From positions 62,001 to 126,000 of the forward strand of contig NZ_JPOF01000006.1 of NCBI RefSeq assembly GCF_000733755.1: a stretch of DNA of 64,000 nt, in the 5' to 3' direction. Below, piece after piece: positions 54,734-64,000 of the stretch. Every line of letters begins with the position of its first letter. The stretch's first letter is position 1. The DNA comes from Lachnoclostridium phytofermentans (GTDB lineage Bacteria > Bacillota > Clostridia > Lachnospirales > Lachnospiraceae). A model generated the notes under the pieces. It made no database searches. It had not been told where the DNA came from and saw only the letters and a program-made list of their open reading frames with translations. A program made the position numbers and the translations under genes.

Positions 54734-56447
54734 AGATAATAAAGCAAAAAGAAAAGAATTTAAGAATCAATTTTATAGGCATAATAAGTTGTTATTCACT
54801 TTGGCAATTTTTGCAACTATCTTAATTGCATTGCTCAATTTAATTATTTCATGGGAAATGCAACAAATTATTGATATTTCCACAGGAATGTCAACGGAAT
54901 TATCTTTGTTACAAATCACACTTATTGTTGCTTTCTCTGTAGTTTTTTTTATCTTTGTTATGATACTTCAATTTCAGACATTACCAAGATTCATAAAAAA
55001 AGCCATGAAACAATATAAAGATTATGCTTTTGAAGAAATAACAAAGAAGAGCATCAGTTCATTCACAGGGGAGAATACATCAACCTATATCTCTGCTTTA
55101 ACCAACGATGCTACAAGTATTGAAACCAACTACCTTAGTAAGATATTTACACTGGTAATGCAAATCATCATGTTTATTGGAGCATTTATCTTAATGCTTT
55201 TTTATAGTCCTTACTTAACTCTGATTGCGTTTTTATTATCACTTGTCCCTGTGATTGCATCTATGCTTACAGGAAATCGCTTGGCAGCAGCCGAGAAAAA
55301 TGTTTCAGACCAAAATGAAAGTTTCTTAGGGATGGTAAAAGATACGTTATCTGGATTTTCTGTTATCAAAAGTTTTAAAGCTGAAAGAGAGATTATCAAG
55401 CAATTTTCCAAGAATAATCAAAAGACTGAAGAATTAAAATGCAAACGAAGAATGACAGATTTGTTGATTCAAACCATCGGCTTAATTGCAGGGGTAATTG
55501 CTCAGTTTGGTGTATTTTTATTCGGTGCGTATCTCACAGTGTCTGGAAAAGGAGTAACAGCTGGAGTTGTCATTGTTTTTGTGCAATTAATGAATTACGT
55601 GTTAAGTCCGATTTCAGATGTCCCTCAGATTTTAGCCAATCGTAAAGCTGCAAATGCACTCATTGATAAATTAATTGATGCAATATATTCCAATGTACAG
55701 CGCGAAGGAAAGCAAGTAGACAATAAACTGGATGATGCTATAGAAGTAAGAAATCTATCGTATGCCTATGAAAAAGACAGCCCAATCCTGAAGGATATTT
55801 CGATGCGTTTTGAAGCTGGGAAAAGTTATGCACTAGTAGGTGGGTCGGGAAGTGGTAAATCTACGTTATTAAATCTTTTAATGGGAAGTTATGAGAATTA
55901 TAAGGGTGAAATCTTATATGATGGGGAAGAACTTAGAACGATTAGTTCTGATTCCTTGTATGATTTGGTATCCATTATTCAACAAAATGTATTTATCTTC
56001 AATAGCTCTATCAGAGATAATATCACAATGTTTCGAGAGTTCGAAGCTAAAAAGGTTGAACGTGCAATTTTAATGTCAGGTCTTTCGAACTTAATAAAAG
56101 AGCGTGGTCATGATTATTCCTGTGGAGAAAATGGTTGCGGCTTATCAGGAGGAGAAAGGCAACGTATCTCTATCGCTAGAAGTCTCTTGCATGAAACCCC
56201 AGTTCTTTTCGTGGATGAAGCAACCGCAGCATTAGATACAGCGACCGCATTCTCAGTTACAAATTCCATCTTAGATATCTCAGGGCTTACTCGAATCATT
56301 GTGACACATCGTTTAGAGGAGGCATTACTGAAAAAATACGATCAGATTCTAGTATTACGAAATGGAAAAGTGGATGAAGTTGGTACATTTGAAGAACTGA
56401 TGGAGAAACGAGAGTATTTTTATTCGTTGTATACAGTGGCGCAATAA
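54720..56447 (+). CDS. ABC exporter half-transporter (membrane and ATPase domains fused)
   Basis: The 575-residue protein has six membrane helices (about 25-300) and an ATPase domain: Walker A GGSGSGKST, Q-loop IIQQNVFIF, signature LSGGERQRISIARSLL, Walker B VLFVDEATAALD and the H-loop THRLEEALL. It could work as a homodimer exporting a peptide, lipid or drug. Translation is coupled to the upstream regulator by overlap. A T-rich hairpin terminates the pair. Confidence 0.87.
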   Translation: MKGSKDNKAKRKEFKNQFYRHNKLLFTLAIFATILIALLNLIISWEMQQIIDISTGMSTELSLLQITLIVAFSVVFFIFVMILQFQTLPRFIKKAMKQYKDYAFEEITKKSISSFTGENTSTYISALTNDATSIETNYLSKIFTLVMQIIMFIGAFILMLFYSPYLTLIAFLLSLVPVIASMLTGNRLAAAEKNVSDQNESFLGMVKDTLSGFSVIKSFKAEREIIKQFSKNNQKTEELKCKRRMTDLLIQTIGLIAGVIAQFGVFLFGAYLTVSGKGVTAGVVIVFVQLMNYVLSPISDVPQILANRKAANALIDKLIDAIYSNVQREGKQVDNKLDDAIEVRNLSYAYEKDSPILKDISMRFEAGKSYALVGGSGSGKSTLLNLLMGSYENYKGEILYDGEELRTISSDSLYDLVSIIQQNVFIFNSSIRDNITMFREFEAKKVERAILMSGLSNLIKERGHDYSCGENGCGLSGGERQRISIARSLLHETPVLFVDEATAALDTATAFSVTNSILDISGLTRIIVTHRLEEALLKKYDQILVLRNGKVDEVGTFEELMEKREYFYSLYTVAQ

Positions 56448-56807
56448 CAGTCAGAAATAGAGGGAGCAGTAATTATTCTATTGGAGCGAATAAAAAAACT
56501 ACGAATCATTTGAATATGGTTCGTGGTTTTTTTTGCTAGAGTGGAGTAATGAATTATACTAAATATTACTAGTTGAATGGAAGACCATGAAGAGTTTTTA
56601 TGTTGAGTTTCTATACTGTTTAGAAGAAGCATACGTTGATTCTATAAAAGAGTTATGCTATACTTTCCATGAAAGGTAAATAATGTAATTTTGTCCTACT
56701 ACGTTGTAACACTCCTTATGATGATATTCAAACAATATCAGTTTTTTACAATGATGAATTTAAGTAGATTATGATATAGCTAATTTATAGAGCAGGAGGT
56801 AATTTAA
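56448..56807 (+). other. Spacer after the exporter gene
   Basis: Apart from the terminator at 56492-56534, nothing coding or repeated is seen. AGCAGGAGG at the right end is the ribosome binding site of the next gene. Confidence 0.5.
56492..56534 (+). terminator. Terminator of the HTH-TPR/ABC exporter operon
   Basis: A stem with ACTACGAATCA against TGGTTCGTGGT (56498-56508 with 56517-56527) is flanked by an A run and an eight-base T run. Confidence 0.85.
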
Positions 56808-57215
56808 ATGAGAAAAATAATACTCATTATTGCTATGATAGCTATTAGTATTGTCCTATCCGTAGTATATTTCTTAAAACCAAAAGCAATTATAAACGAT
56901 GTTGGTAATTATAATATCAATCGTGTGATTTATGCTAAAGAAGATAACCATACTGATATTACTGATCAAATAAACTTAGTAAAGTTAAAACAAATAATCA
57001 GCGAATACCAATGTAGCCGTATTCCAGCTTCCTTTGCACCGTATCAGCAAGACTCAGTTGTATTCGAGATTGAAGGTATTTACGAAAATAGACCACTACA
57101 TATTATTTTAGGAGATATTAACATTGTGTATGAAAGCAGCAACAAGGGTGGGTATCAAATTAAGAACAGTGATGAACTGCTATCTGAGATTAATAATGCA
57201 ATTGATAGAAATTAA
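56808..57215 (+). CDS. Small membrane-anchored protein of unknown function
   Basis: This 135-residue protein has one N-terminal hydrophobic helix (IILIIAMIAISIVLSVVYFL) and an outside-facing domain of about 110 residues with VVFEIEGIYENRPLHIILGD, suggestive of a small beta fold. A well-placed AGGAGG precedes the ATG. It has no lipobox, and I recognise no family. Confidence 0.6.
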   Translation: MRKIILIIAMIAISIVLSVVYFLKPKAIINDVGNYNINRVIYAKEDNHTDITDQINLVKLKQIISEYQCSRIPASFAPYQQDSVVFEIEGIYENRPLHIILGDINIVYESSNKGGYQIKNSDELLSEINNAIDRN

Positions 57216-57370
57216 AGTTAAGTTATGACCAAACTAAGAATTAAGGCACTTATATTATGTTTTGATAGATTGATATTTCATTCGGCTAGTATAATTACAA
57301 GAAATTAAGTATGCGATCAAAATAATATTGCATAGATAATATAACAAATTAGAATTAGTAGAGGTGTTCA

Positions 57371-58297
57371 ATGTCACAGGAACAACGCATTTATTCATTT
57401 TACAATATCGATAATAAAAAGATCAGTGAAATGTTCAGAGTTTTTGATAATTTAGCAGTTATTAATCATGTGATACCCATACACAGTGGTATGAGTACAA
57501 GTAATTACTGTATAACAGTTGGACAAACCAATTATCTTCTTAAAATCTACTCGGGTAACAGTAGAAATATTGAGCCAATATTGTATGATTATCTTAGAAA
57601 ATACATACAAATTCCTACACTTTATTATTATGATGATAGTCAGAAAATTTGCCCTTATCCCTATTCAATAATTGAATACATACATGGAGAAACACTTTCT
57701 GAATATATCAGAAGAAATCGTTGTTATCCAAGAGAAATAGCATTCGAAATTGGTCGGATGTTATCAAAAATACATGAAAAAAAATATCCTATGAGTGGAT
57801 ATATTGACAAGGAGTTACAACTAGATAACCCATGGAAAAATACGAGAGAGTTTATAGTGTCTATGCTTGAAGGAAAATCAGGTTCACGTCTTTCTGTTAT
57901 AATCCAAGATAAGTTAATAGAATATTTGGAAAAGAATGTGGACATTATTAACCGAATCGATAGAGATTTTGTTCTTTGTCATGGTGATATCGGATATGGA
58001 AATATTCTGATTTCAAATGAAAATGTATATTTCATTGATTTTGAGTATGCTATGGCTGAAAGTCGATTTCGAGATATCGGAAAGTTTTTTAGAAATAAAG
58101 CTCATGATGTTCAGCAGTATATAAATACTGACATCTATGAGTCGTTCGCTAATGGGTATGGCGGACTTCCTGATAATTGGCTGCAACTAGCGAGAGTAGC
58201 AGACATTCCAGTCATGCTTGGGCTTCTTAATATTGAAACTGCACCGCAAGATTGGATTAATGATATCGAACACGATATTTTAGTGGCAATCAGTTAA
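57371..58297 (+). CDS. Aminoglycoside phosphotransferase-fold kinase (APH/choline kinase-like)
   Basis: The 308-residue protein has the protein-kinase-like fold markers of the APH family: catalytic loop FVLCHGDIGYGNILIS (Asp and Asn), then metal-binding VYFIDFEYAMAE. The N-lobe ISLYYYDDSQ and IIEYIHGETLSEYI segments are also typical. Members phosphorylate aminoglycosides, choline, homoserine or sugars; sequence alone does not choose. GAGGTG precedes the ATG. The gene is isolated, with decayed sequence downstream. Confidence 0.75.
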   Translation: MSQEQRIYSFYNIDNKKISEMFRVFDNLAVINHVIPIHSGMSTSNYCITVGQTNYLLKIYSGNSRNIEPILYDYLRKYIQIPTLYYYDDSQKICPYPYSIIEYIHGETLSEYIRRNRCYPREIAFEIGRMLSKIHEKKYPMSGYIDKELQLDNPWKNTREFIVSMLEGKSGSRLSVIIQDKLIEYLEKNVDIINRIDRDFVLCHGDIGYGNILISNENVYFIDFEYAMAESRFRDIGKFFRNKAHDVQQYINTDIYESFANGYGGLPDNWLQLARVADIPVMLGLLNIETAPQDWINDIEHDILVAIS

Positions 58298-58770
58298 TTA
58301 ATATTTAGAATTGATTGTATATATTTGTAGAGTGGAGTGTTATCATGCAAGAACTGGAAATAAAAATTGTAAAGATAGCAGAATACCGTAATTATGGCTG
58401 GAGACATGCAAAAATCATTGAAAATTGAGTAGGAAGTAAACTATCTATACGGAGAATAAGTTCATTTTTGGAGAATGAGTATAATGTTTTCCACTACCTG
58501 TTTTTCTAATTGTGTTTATTATCGAAGGGGTTAGGAAAGAAATAATATCGCATTCGGTGGCAAAAGCGAAATTAGATTTATTAATTGGGCTTTCATATAA
58601 TAGCAGAGCTGAAGGAGGAGAAAATGCGATTAACAGCAGAACTTATAAGCAAAGGGTTTTCATTACAAAATGTCAGCATTGATGATTTAGATATTTATAG
58701 AGTTCGCTAGCGATTGTGAATTAACGATTTTGTTATTTTGTTATAAATTTATTAGTAGGAAGGTAAAATA
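58298..58770 (+). other. Spacer with two small orphan ORFs
   Basis: 58345-58428 encodes 27 residues (MQELEIKIVKIAEYRNYGWR...) without a strong site. 58624-58710 encodes 28 residues (MRLTAELISKGFSLQNVSID...) after a strong GGAGGAG. Both end abruptly and neither is recognisable. They look like 5' ends of decayed genes, but a functional small protein at 58624 cannot be excluded. Confidence 0.4.
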
Positions 58771-59871
58771 ATGACACGAGCAGTAATTTTTGACATGTTT
58801 GAAACGCTGATAACGCACTATAATAGTCCACTATATTTTGGAGCACAAATGGCAAAGGATGCAGGAATTCCAGAGGACCAGTTTCAGGTACTTTGGCATT
58901 CTACGGAACAGGAACGAACTGTAGGGAAGCTAACATTTGAGGATGTAATAAAACGTATTCTTCGAGAGCAGCATTGTTACTCTGAACAGCTTTTTAAGGA
59001 AATTGTTGAAAAGCGAATAGCCGCGAAAGAAGAGTGTTTTAGACATTTACATACTGAAATTATCCCAATGCTTTCAACATTGAAAGAAAGGGGATTTTTA
59101 GTCGGATTAATAAGTAACTGTTTTTCAGAGGAAGCAGAAGTAATCCGCAGAAGCGAACTATTTCCTAGGTTTGATGCAATTTATCTCTCCTATGAACAGG
59201 GGATTCAAAAGCCAGATGAGGAGATTTTCCAAAGATGTATGGAGGAACTTTCTGTGAAGGCAGAGGAATGTATCTATGTTGGGGACGGAGGAAGTTATGA
59301 GTTGGAGACTGCAAGAAAACTTGGAATGAAAGCAGTTCAAGCAGCTTGGTATTTACAAGAAGGAACTACACAACCTTCCAAGCGAAAGCATGACTTCATC
59401 CAAATAGAAAAACCACTTGATATCGTGAATATTTGCGAAGGAGTTATTATGCAAGAAGTTTTCCAAACAAATCAAAAACTTAGTGAAATGCTTGGTACAG
59501 AGAAATATAATGTATGGACAGGCGTCTGTAATCTAGTTGAAAACTTATACGAAATGGATATCTTGCGAAAAAACACCAATTGGAATAATTGGAGATACGA
59601 GCATAAATATCGACGTGGTGGTAAAACCTTGTGTACGCTCTATGCGAAAGAAAATTGTTTTAGCATACAGATTGTTTTTGGAAAAGAGGAAAGAGCTAGA
59701 TTTGAGAACGAGCAACATACTTATTCTGATGAAATTCAAAACATCTACCATAATTCAACAACCTATCATGACGGAAAATGGATGTCTTTTGAACCAGGAA
59801 ATTCACTACTTGAAGATATTCAGAAGTTATTACTTATTAAAAGAAAACCAAATAAAAAGAAAACCAAATAA
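58771..59871 (+). CDS. HAD hydrolase fused to DUF3788-like domain
   Basis: The 366-residue protein has an N-terminal HAD phosphatase (about 1-210): IFDMFETLIT in place of the usual DxDGTL (first Asp kept, second replaced by Glu), LISNCFSEE, and IQKPDEEIF with IYVGDGGSYELETA. The C-terminal part (about 225-355) resembles DUF3788 (NWRYEHKYRRGGKTLCTLYA, then FSIQIVFGKEE), normally a stand-alone protein. AGGAAGG precedes the ATG. The end is a lysine-rich tandem repeat (RKPNKKKTK) from a duplicated aaaagaaaaccaaat segment. The missing second acidic residue may alter catalysis. Confidence 0.72.
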   Translation: MTRAVIFDMFETLITHYNSPLYFGAQMAKDAGIPEDQFQVLWHSTEQERTVGKLTFEDVIKRILREQHCYSEQLFKEIVEKRIAAKEECFRHLHTEIIPMLSTLKERGFLVGLISNCFSEEAEVIRRSELFPRFDAIYLSYEQGIQKPDEEIFQRCMEELSVKAEECIYVGDGGSYELETARKLGMKAVQAAWYLQEGTTQPSKRKHDFIQIEKPLDIVNICEGVIMQEVFQTNQKLSEMLGTEKYNVWTGVCNLVENLYEMDILRKNTNWNNWRYEHKYRRGGKTLCTLYAKENCFSIQIVFGKEERARFENEQHTYSDEIQNIYHNSTTYHDGKWMSFEPGNSLLEDIQKLLLIKRKPNKKKTK

Positions 59872-59972
59872 AAAGTAGGTTGAACATAATCTACTGTAAA
59901 CGTAAAATAGCACAATTTAATTCTTATAAAATTTATCAAATTCAAAGCAACTTAATTCAGATTGAACGGATC

Positions 59973-60025
59973 AAAATGAGTGTAGCGAACTCTACAAAGA
60001 AAAGTTCACTGCACTCATTTTTATG
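59973..60025 (+). terminator. Terminator after the HAD fusion gene
   Basis: AAAATGAGTGTAG-c-GAAC (59973-59990) pairs with GTTC-a-CTGCACTCATTTT (60004-60021), with one internal mismatch and a T run. An outer AATTCAGATT (59954-59963)/AATCTGAATT (60044-60053) inverted repeat encloses it. Confidence 0.75.
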
Positions 60026-60056
60026 TGATATAACGACTCTACAAATCTGAATTTAT

Positions 60057-60337
60057 CTAGTTCTTCCTGATAGCTATTGCATCAACCTGAAAGGCAATAC
60101 CTTCTCTAATAAATTTTGTTTCATATGCTTTTCGTGCTGGATATTTTCCACGGAATCTTCCCTAATTATTTCTCCTAAATACGATAAATCACTAATATCC
60201 CTAAATAAACAATCCATTTGCACTACAGATTCCAACGTCAAGCCTATTAATAAGTTATCAATGTCTGTATCTCGAACTTGTGTTCTGATACCCAATATGG
60301 TATAATATGGATATTTAGTTGTCATAGTTGATAGCAA
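60057..60337 (-). pseudogene. Frameshifted, 5'-truncated RidA-family gene
   Basis: On the minus strand one frame reads LTLESVVQMDCLFRDISDL, then YLGEIIRED, the middle of a RidA enamine/imine deaminase. After a single missing T near 60157 the frame must shift to read GKYPARKAYETKF, then FQVDAIAIRKN and stop, the standard RidA C-terminus. The first 40 residues of the family are absent, and the preceding segment (RTQVRDTDIDNLLIG) is already degraded. Intact RidA proteins are about 125 residues. No functional protein is expected. Confidence 0.75.
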
Positions 60338-60418
60338 TCGTGTATAAGGTGGTTAACCTTCCTTCTACATAGTATGGAGGTAGTTACTTAGAATTTAAAG
60401 GAAAAGGGAACGATTAAA

Positions 60419-62299
60419 ATGAAAGCAAAGAAAATTATTAAGGAAAAGGAAAAAAATCCTTTACATAAGGATTATTCCCTTCGGTCCAACCTGAAATTCA
60501 TATTTGGAACCATGTTCAGGGAAGAGAAGGCTCTCCGATATCTGATTCCAATGGGTATTGTTGTGGCTCCCATTATGAGTTACCTCTGGAACTTTACTTC
60601 CAGAAGTGTTATTGAGTTAATTACCGAGGGAAAAGACTGGCAAGCCTTGATACCACTTATTCTGACCTTTATCGCGTGTATCATGCTTGCCTGCGTAATT
60701 AATACCTATTACTGGTCCAGTACCTGGTTTCGTTATATCGGGGTACGTATGCATCTGATGACAAGTTTGAACAGAAAGGCTATGACGGTGAACTTTGAGC
60801 ATCTGGAGAATCCGGATGTTATGGATGCCTTTCGTAAAGCACAGAACTCTAGTGGTGGCAATGAACAGGGAGTTGAGGGAATGATGCGTACAGGGGTAGA
60901 ATGCATGTCAAAGATGGCAGTTGCATTCGTGGGCTTTGTTATCATGGGAACTCTGCATCCCCTCATTTTGCTATTGCTCTGTGCCACGGCAGCATGTTCC
61001 TTTGTGATGAATGACCGAGTGAATGATTACACTAAGAAAACGGTATGGGATGTATTGGCACCCTGGTGGCGTAAAAACAATTACATGAACAATATTAGCA
61101 CAGAATTCAAAGCAGCCAAGGATATTCGCATGTTCAATCTAACGGACTGGTTGTTGGCAAAATGCCGAAATCTTAATGTATACCGTTACAATATGCAGAA
61201 GAAAAATGAACGTTGTTGGTTCTATGTCGGAATATTTGACAATGTAATGTGGGCACTTTCCCAAGTGGGAATTTATACCTTTATCATCAATTCAGTTATC
61301 AAGGGAGACATTACGATTTCTAATGCATTTCTCTATGTAGTAACAGCTGAGACGTTCTATAGTAGCCTTAGCTCAGTATTAAAGAATTTTTCCGGATTGC
61401 GCCAAAGAAGTCGTGAAGTAAGTGACTTTCGAAGCTTTCTCGATTTTGAGGGAGGGGATTTGGAGGATGACGGACTTCCGGTTCCCGGAGGTAATCAATA
61501 CGAGTTCGTATTCGAGAATGTTTCTTTCTGTTATCCGAAATCAGAGAAGTACGCGTTAAAGGAATTAAATCTTACGTTTAAGCCAGGGGAACGATTGGCT
61601 GTTGTAGGCCTTAACGGTGCAGGAAAGACAACTTTTATTAAGTTATTGCTTCGTCTCTATGAACCGACCAGTGGTAAAATTCTATTAAATGGAGTGGATA
61701 TCCGAAGTTTTCAAAAGAGAAGTTATTATCAATTATTTGCTCCTTTGTTCCAGGAAGTGGAGTTGTTTGCATTTCCCCTTGCAGAAAATATTTCTATGGA
61801 TACACCTAAGAACACCAATGTGGCGCGTGCAGAGGAATGCCTACATATGGCAGGCTTTCGTAATAAGTTAAAGGAGCTTCCCAAAGGAGTTCATACCGAG
61901 GTTCTCAAGGTCATTGATGAGGAAGGGGTGGATTTCTCCGGTGGAGAACGTCAAAAGCTAGCATTGGCCAGGGCTCTTTACAAGGATTCACCGATTATTG
62001 TTCTTGATGAGCCAACGGCAGCCTTAGATGCACTGGCGGAGTATGAGTTATATCAGAACTTTGACCGGATGATTGGAAATAAGTCAGCGATCTATATCAG
62101 TCACCGGCTTAGTTCAACCAGATTCTGTGATCATATTGCCATGTTTATAGATGGACAAATGGTGGAATATGGTTCCCACGAAGAGTTATTAAGAAAAAAA
62201 GGACCTTATTCAAATATGTTCGAATTGCAGGCTCAGTACTATGTTGAGAAAGGAGGAGTTAGTGATGGCGAAGAATATGGCACTGACATCGGAGCGTGA
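60419..62299 (+). CDS. ABC exporter half-transporter A
   Basis: The 626-residue protein has an N-terminal basic stretch, six membrane helices (about 35-330) and an ATPase domain: Walker A VGLNGAGKTTFIK, Q-loop APLFQEVELFAF, signature FSGGERQKLALARALY, Walker B IIVLDEPTAALD and H-loop ISHRLS. The start ATG 60419 follows AAAGGAAAAGGG. It overlaps the next half-transporter by 35 bases. The two probably form a heterodimer exporting a peptide or similar molecule. G+C appears somewhat higher than in the preceding genes. Confidence 0.87.
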   Translation: MKAKKIIKEKEKNPLHKDYSLRSNLKFIFGTMFREEKALRYLIPMGIVVAPIMSYLWNFTSRSVIELITEGKDWQALIPLILTFIACIMLACVINTYYWSSTWFRYIGVRMHLMTSLNRKAMTVNFEHLENPDVMDAFRKAQNSSGGNEQGVEGMMRTGVECMSKMAVAFVGFVIMGTLHPLILLLLCATAACSFVMNDRVNDYTKKTVWDVLAPWWRKNNYMNNISTEFKAAKDIRMFNLTDWLLAKCRNLNVYRYNMQKKNERCWFYVGIFDNVMWALSQVGIYTFIINSVIKGDITISNAFLYVVTAETFYSSLSSVLKNFSGLRQRSREVSDFRSFLDFEGGDLEDDGLPVPGGNQYEFVFENVSFCYPKSEKYALKELNLTFKPGERLAVVGLNGAGKTTFIKLLLRLYEPTSGKILLNGVDIRSFQKRSYYQLFAPLFQEVELFAFPLAENISMDTPKNTNVARAEECLHMAGFRNKLKELPKGVHTEVLKVIDEEGVDFSGGERQKLALARALYKDSPIIVLDEPTAALDALAEYELYQNFDRMIGNKSAIYISHRLSSTRFCDHIAMFIDGQMVEYGSHEELLRKKGPYSNMFELQAQYYVEKGGVSDGEEYGTDIGA

Positions 62300-64000
62300 C
62301 CAGAAGAAGGATAAAAACTGCAACGAAGCGAATACTTCCGCAAAGAAATCAAAAGGATGTGTGAAACACTCTCTGATATATATTTTAAAACTGGTATGGA
62401 AGAAGAAACCAATCTTATTTCTAATTTATTTTATACAATTAGTTGCAGAGGTTAGCAGAACCATGTTGGCAGTTATTCTTCCGAAATACATCATTGACTA
62501 CCTACTGGAAGTACTACAGGGGGAAAACTATACTGAAGTAAGGTTCAAGCTGTTACTGACCATTGGACTCTCGATTGGTTCTCATTTTTTATGTAGCAGT
62601 ATCGCAAACTTAACTCATGCTATGCGTACATCCTACGGCGAATGGTTCAATCGTCACCTAGAAGAAGAGCTGGCGCACCATGCCATGACCATGGATTTTG
62701 AACATACGGAGGATCCAGCAGCACTGGATCAGTTGAACAAGGCAAAGGAAGGAATTAACTGGTATAGCGGTGGTGTAGAAGGAATTCTGTCAAACTTTTA
62801 TACGATTGTAATGAACTTAACCGTGTTGATAGGTATTGTTACAATTATCGTTGTCGGCTGTCCATGGCTGCTCCTTATTCAGGGCGTTAGCTTGTGCTTA
62901 GTAACTTATTATAATTACCTTAATAATAAAATAGAGGTACAAAGCTTTCTTGAACTTTCTGCGCTAAATCGTAAATTCGGCTATTTCTTTTATCAATTGG
63001 CGGATTTTCGTTTCGGAAAAGATATCCGGCTCTATGATAGTGTAGATATGATGGGTGAAAAAGCGGATATAGAGAATCGTAAAATGCTTGAAGTATGGGC
63101 GAAACGTATGATACGTCAACGGCACAACTCTTGGAAAACTGATATAATAAACAGCCTTCGTGATGGTAGTTCTTATTTCTACCTCGGAGTATTGGCTATT
63201 AAAAAAATCATTACCATCGGTGATTTCACCATGTATGCCGGTGCGGCAGGTAACTTCTTCTGGGCTTTGTTTCATATCGTAAATGGTGTGCAGGAGGTTG
63301 TGAAACGTTCCAATTATATTCATGAGTATATCGTATTTCTACAGTATCCCTCAGTAATGGAGAAGGGGGCTGGAGCGATTGAGGAAACAGAGCATGTAAT
63401 TGAATTTTGTAATGTAAGCTTTAAGTATCCTAGAACAGACCATTACATCTTACGCGATTTGAGCTTGAAGATTACCTCAGGTGAACATCTTTCTATCGTT
63501 GGACTTAACGGTGCGGGCAAAACTACTTTTATCAAACTTCTGTGCCGCCTCTATGACGTTAACGAAGGGGCTATTCTTTTGGATGGGCGTAACGTTAAGG
63601 AATACTCTGATGAAGAATACCGAAAGCTGTTCGCTGTCATATTTCAGGACTTTCAGCTGTTTGCCTTTAGTCTGAAGGAAAATGTGGCACTGGAGCAAAG
63701 TTCCTATGCTATGGAGAAAGCGATAGAGAATGCCTTAACCTTAAGTGGTGTCTATGAAGATGCTGTGAAACTGGAGAAGGGTCTGAATACGATTATCTAT
63801 AAGAGCTTTGATGAAGAGGGAACAGAGTTATCAGGCGGACAACGTCAAAAGGTTGCAATTAGTCGAGCCATGTACAAAGATGCACCTATTGTTATTTTGG
63901 ACGAACCCACTGCAGCGCTAGATCCCATGGCAGAGTATGAGATATATCGTAAATTTAATGACCTAGTCGGTGGGAAAACAGCGATTTACATATCACACCG
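62265..64000 (+). CDS. ABC exporter half-transporter B (3' end beyond window)
   Basis: ATG 62265 follows AGGAGG by eight bases and lies inside the previous gene. At least 578 codons are present without a stop. It has a charged N-terminal extension (about 40 residues), six membrane helices, and an ATPase domain with Walker A VGLNGAGKTTFIK, Q-loop AVIFQDFQLFAF, signature LSGGQRQKVAISRAMY, Walker B IVILDEPTAALD and ISHR at the very end of the window. The matching motif spacing with half-transporter A points to a heterodimer. Only about 40 residues should be missing. Confidence 0.87.
   Translation, partial: MAKNMALTSERDQKKDKNCNEANTSAKKSKGCVKHSLIYILKLVWKKKPILFLIYFIQLVAEVSRTMLAVILPKYIIDYLLEVLQGENYTEVRFKLLLTIGLSIGSHFLCSSIANLTHAMRTSYGEWFNRHLEEELAHHAMTMDFEHTEDPAALDQLNKAKEGINWYSGGVEGILSNFYTIVMNLTVLIGIVTIIVVGCPWLLLIQGVSLCLVTYYNYLNNKIEVQSFLELSALNRKFGYFFYQLADFRFGKDIRLYDSVDMMGEKADIENRKMLEVWAKRMIRQRHNSWKTDIINSLRDGSSYFYLGVLAIKKIITIGDFTMYAGAAGNFFWALFHIVNGVQEVVKRSNYIHEYIVFLQYPSVMEKGAGAIEETEHVIEFCNVSFKYPRTDHYILRDLSLKITSGEHLSIVGLNGAGKTTFIKLLCRLYDVNEGAILLDGRNVKEYSDEEYRKLFAVIFQDFQLFAFSLKENVALEQSSYAMEKAIENALTLSGVYEDAVKLEKGLNTIIYKSFDEEGTELSGGQRQKVAISRAMYKDAPIVILDEPTAALDPMAEYEIYRKFNDLVGGKTAIYISH

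Overview
The window is AT-rich, with strong AGGAGG-type ribosome binding sites, occasional TTG/GTG starts, lipobox lipoproteins and Firmicute-type regulators and transporters. It fits a Gram-positive Clostridium of the Lachnospiraceae. The gene set resembles a plant-fibre degrader such as Clostridium (Lachnoclostridium) phytofermentans; that name is an inference from gene content, not an alignment.

Bases 1-29226 are a beta-mannan utilization locus. A LacI-type regulator (593-1642) precedes a strong promoter (1996-2024) and a long same-strand run. This run encodes a secreted GH26 endo-mannanase lipoprotein, a YesL-like protein, a very large solute-binding protein with N-terminal carbohydrate-binding-like modules, and two permeases. 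It continues with three membrane-linked accessory proteins (NHL/TPR, Yip1-like, DUF5696), two more permeases, a triple-repeat lipoprotein and a second solute-binding lipoprotein. Downstream lie the intracellular steps: GH130 mannooligosaccharide phosphorylase, CE17-like acetylesterase, cellobiose 2-epimerase, GH130 mannosyl-glucose phosphorylase, a phosphohexomutase with a structured leader, and a lipoprotein carrying two SGNH esterase modules. The inferred flow is surface cleavage and deacetylation, import of oligosaccharides, epimerization and phosphorolysis to mannose-1-phosphate and glucose. No importer ATPase, alpha-galactosidase or mannose-6-phosphate isomerase is encoded here.

Bases 29286-38176 are a mixed housekeeping and surface region: a FliD-like protein, TtcA-type tRNA thiolase, a modular amidase, a GHL10-type protein, a phosphoesterase, a flavin-dependent hydroxy-acid oxidase and a GNAT protein. 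Bases 38401-45414 are a G+C-richer block. A two-component system is divergent from a VTC-domain polymerase, a DUF4956 membrane protein, a Gly-rich DUF4353 lipoprotein, a truncated glycosyltransferase and a phosphodiester glycosidase.

From 45800 the layout loosens: single genes (DUF1349, AraC regulator, galactokinase, nucleotidyltransferase, HTH-TPR regulator with an ABC exporter, an APH-fold kinase, a HAD-DUF3788 fusion) sit among long spacers and clear gene decay. The decay includes a head-to-head truncated AraC/GH2 pair, a frameshifted RidA gene, a response-regulator N-terminal fragment and small orphan ORFs. The window ends inside the second of two overlapping ABC half-transporters.
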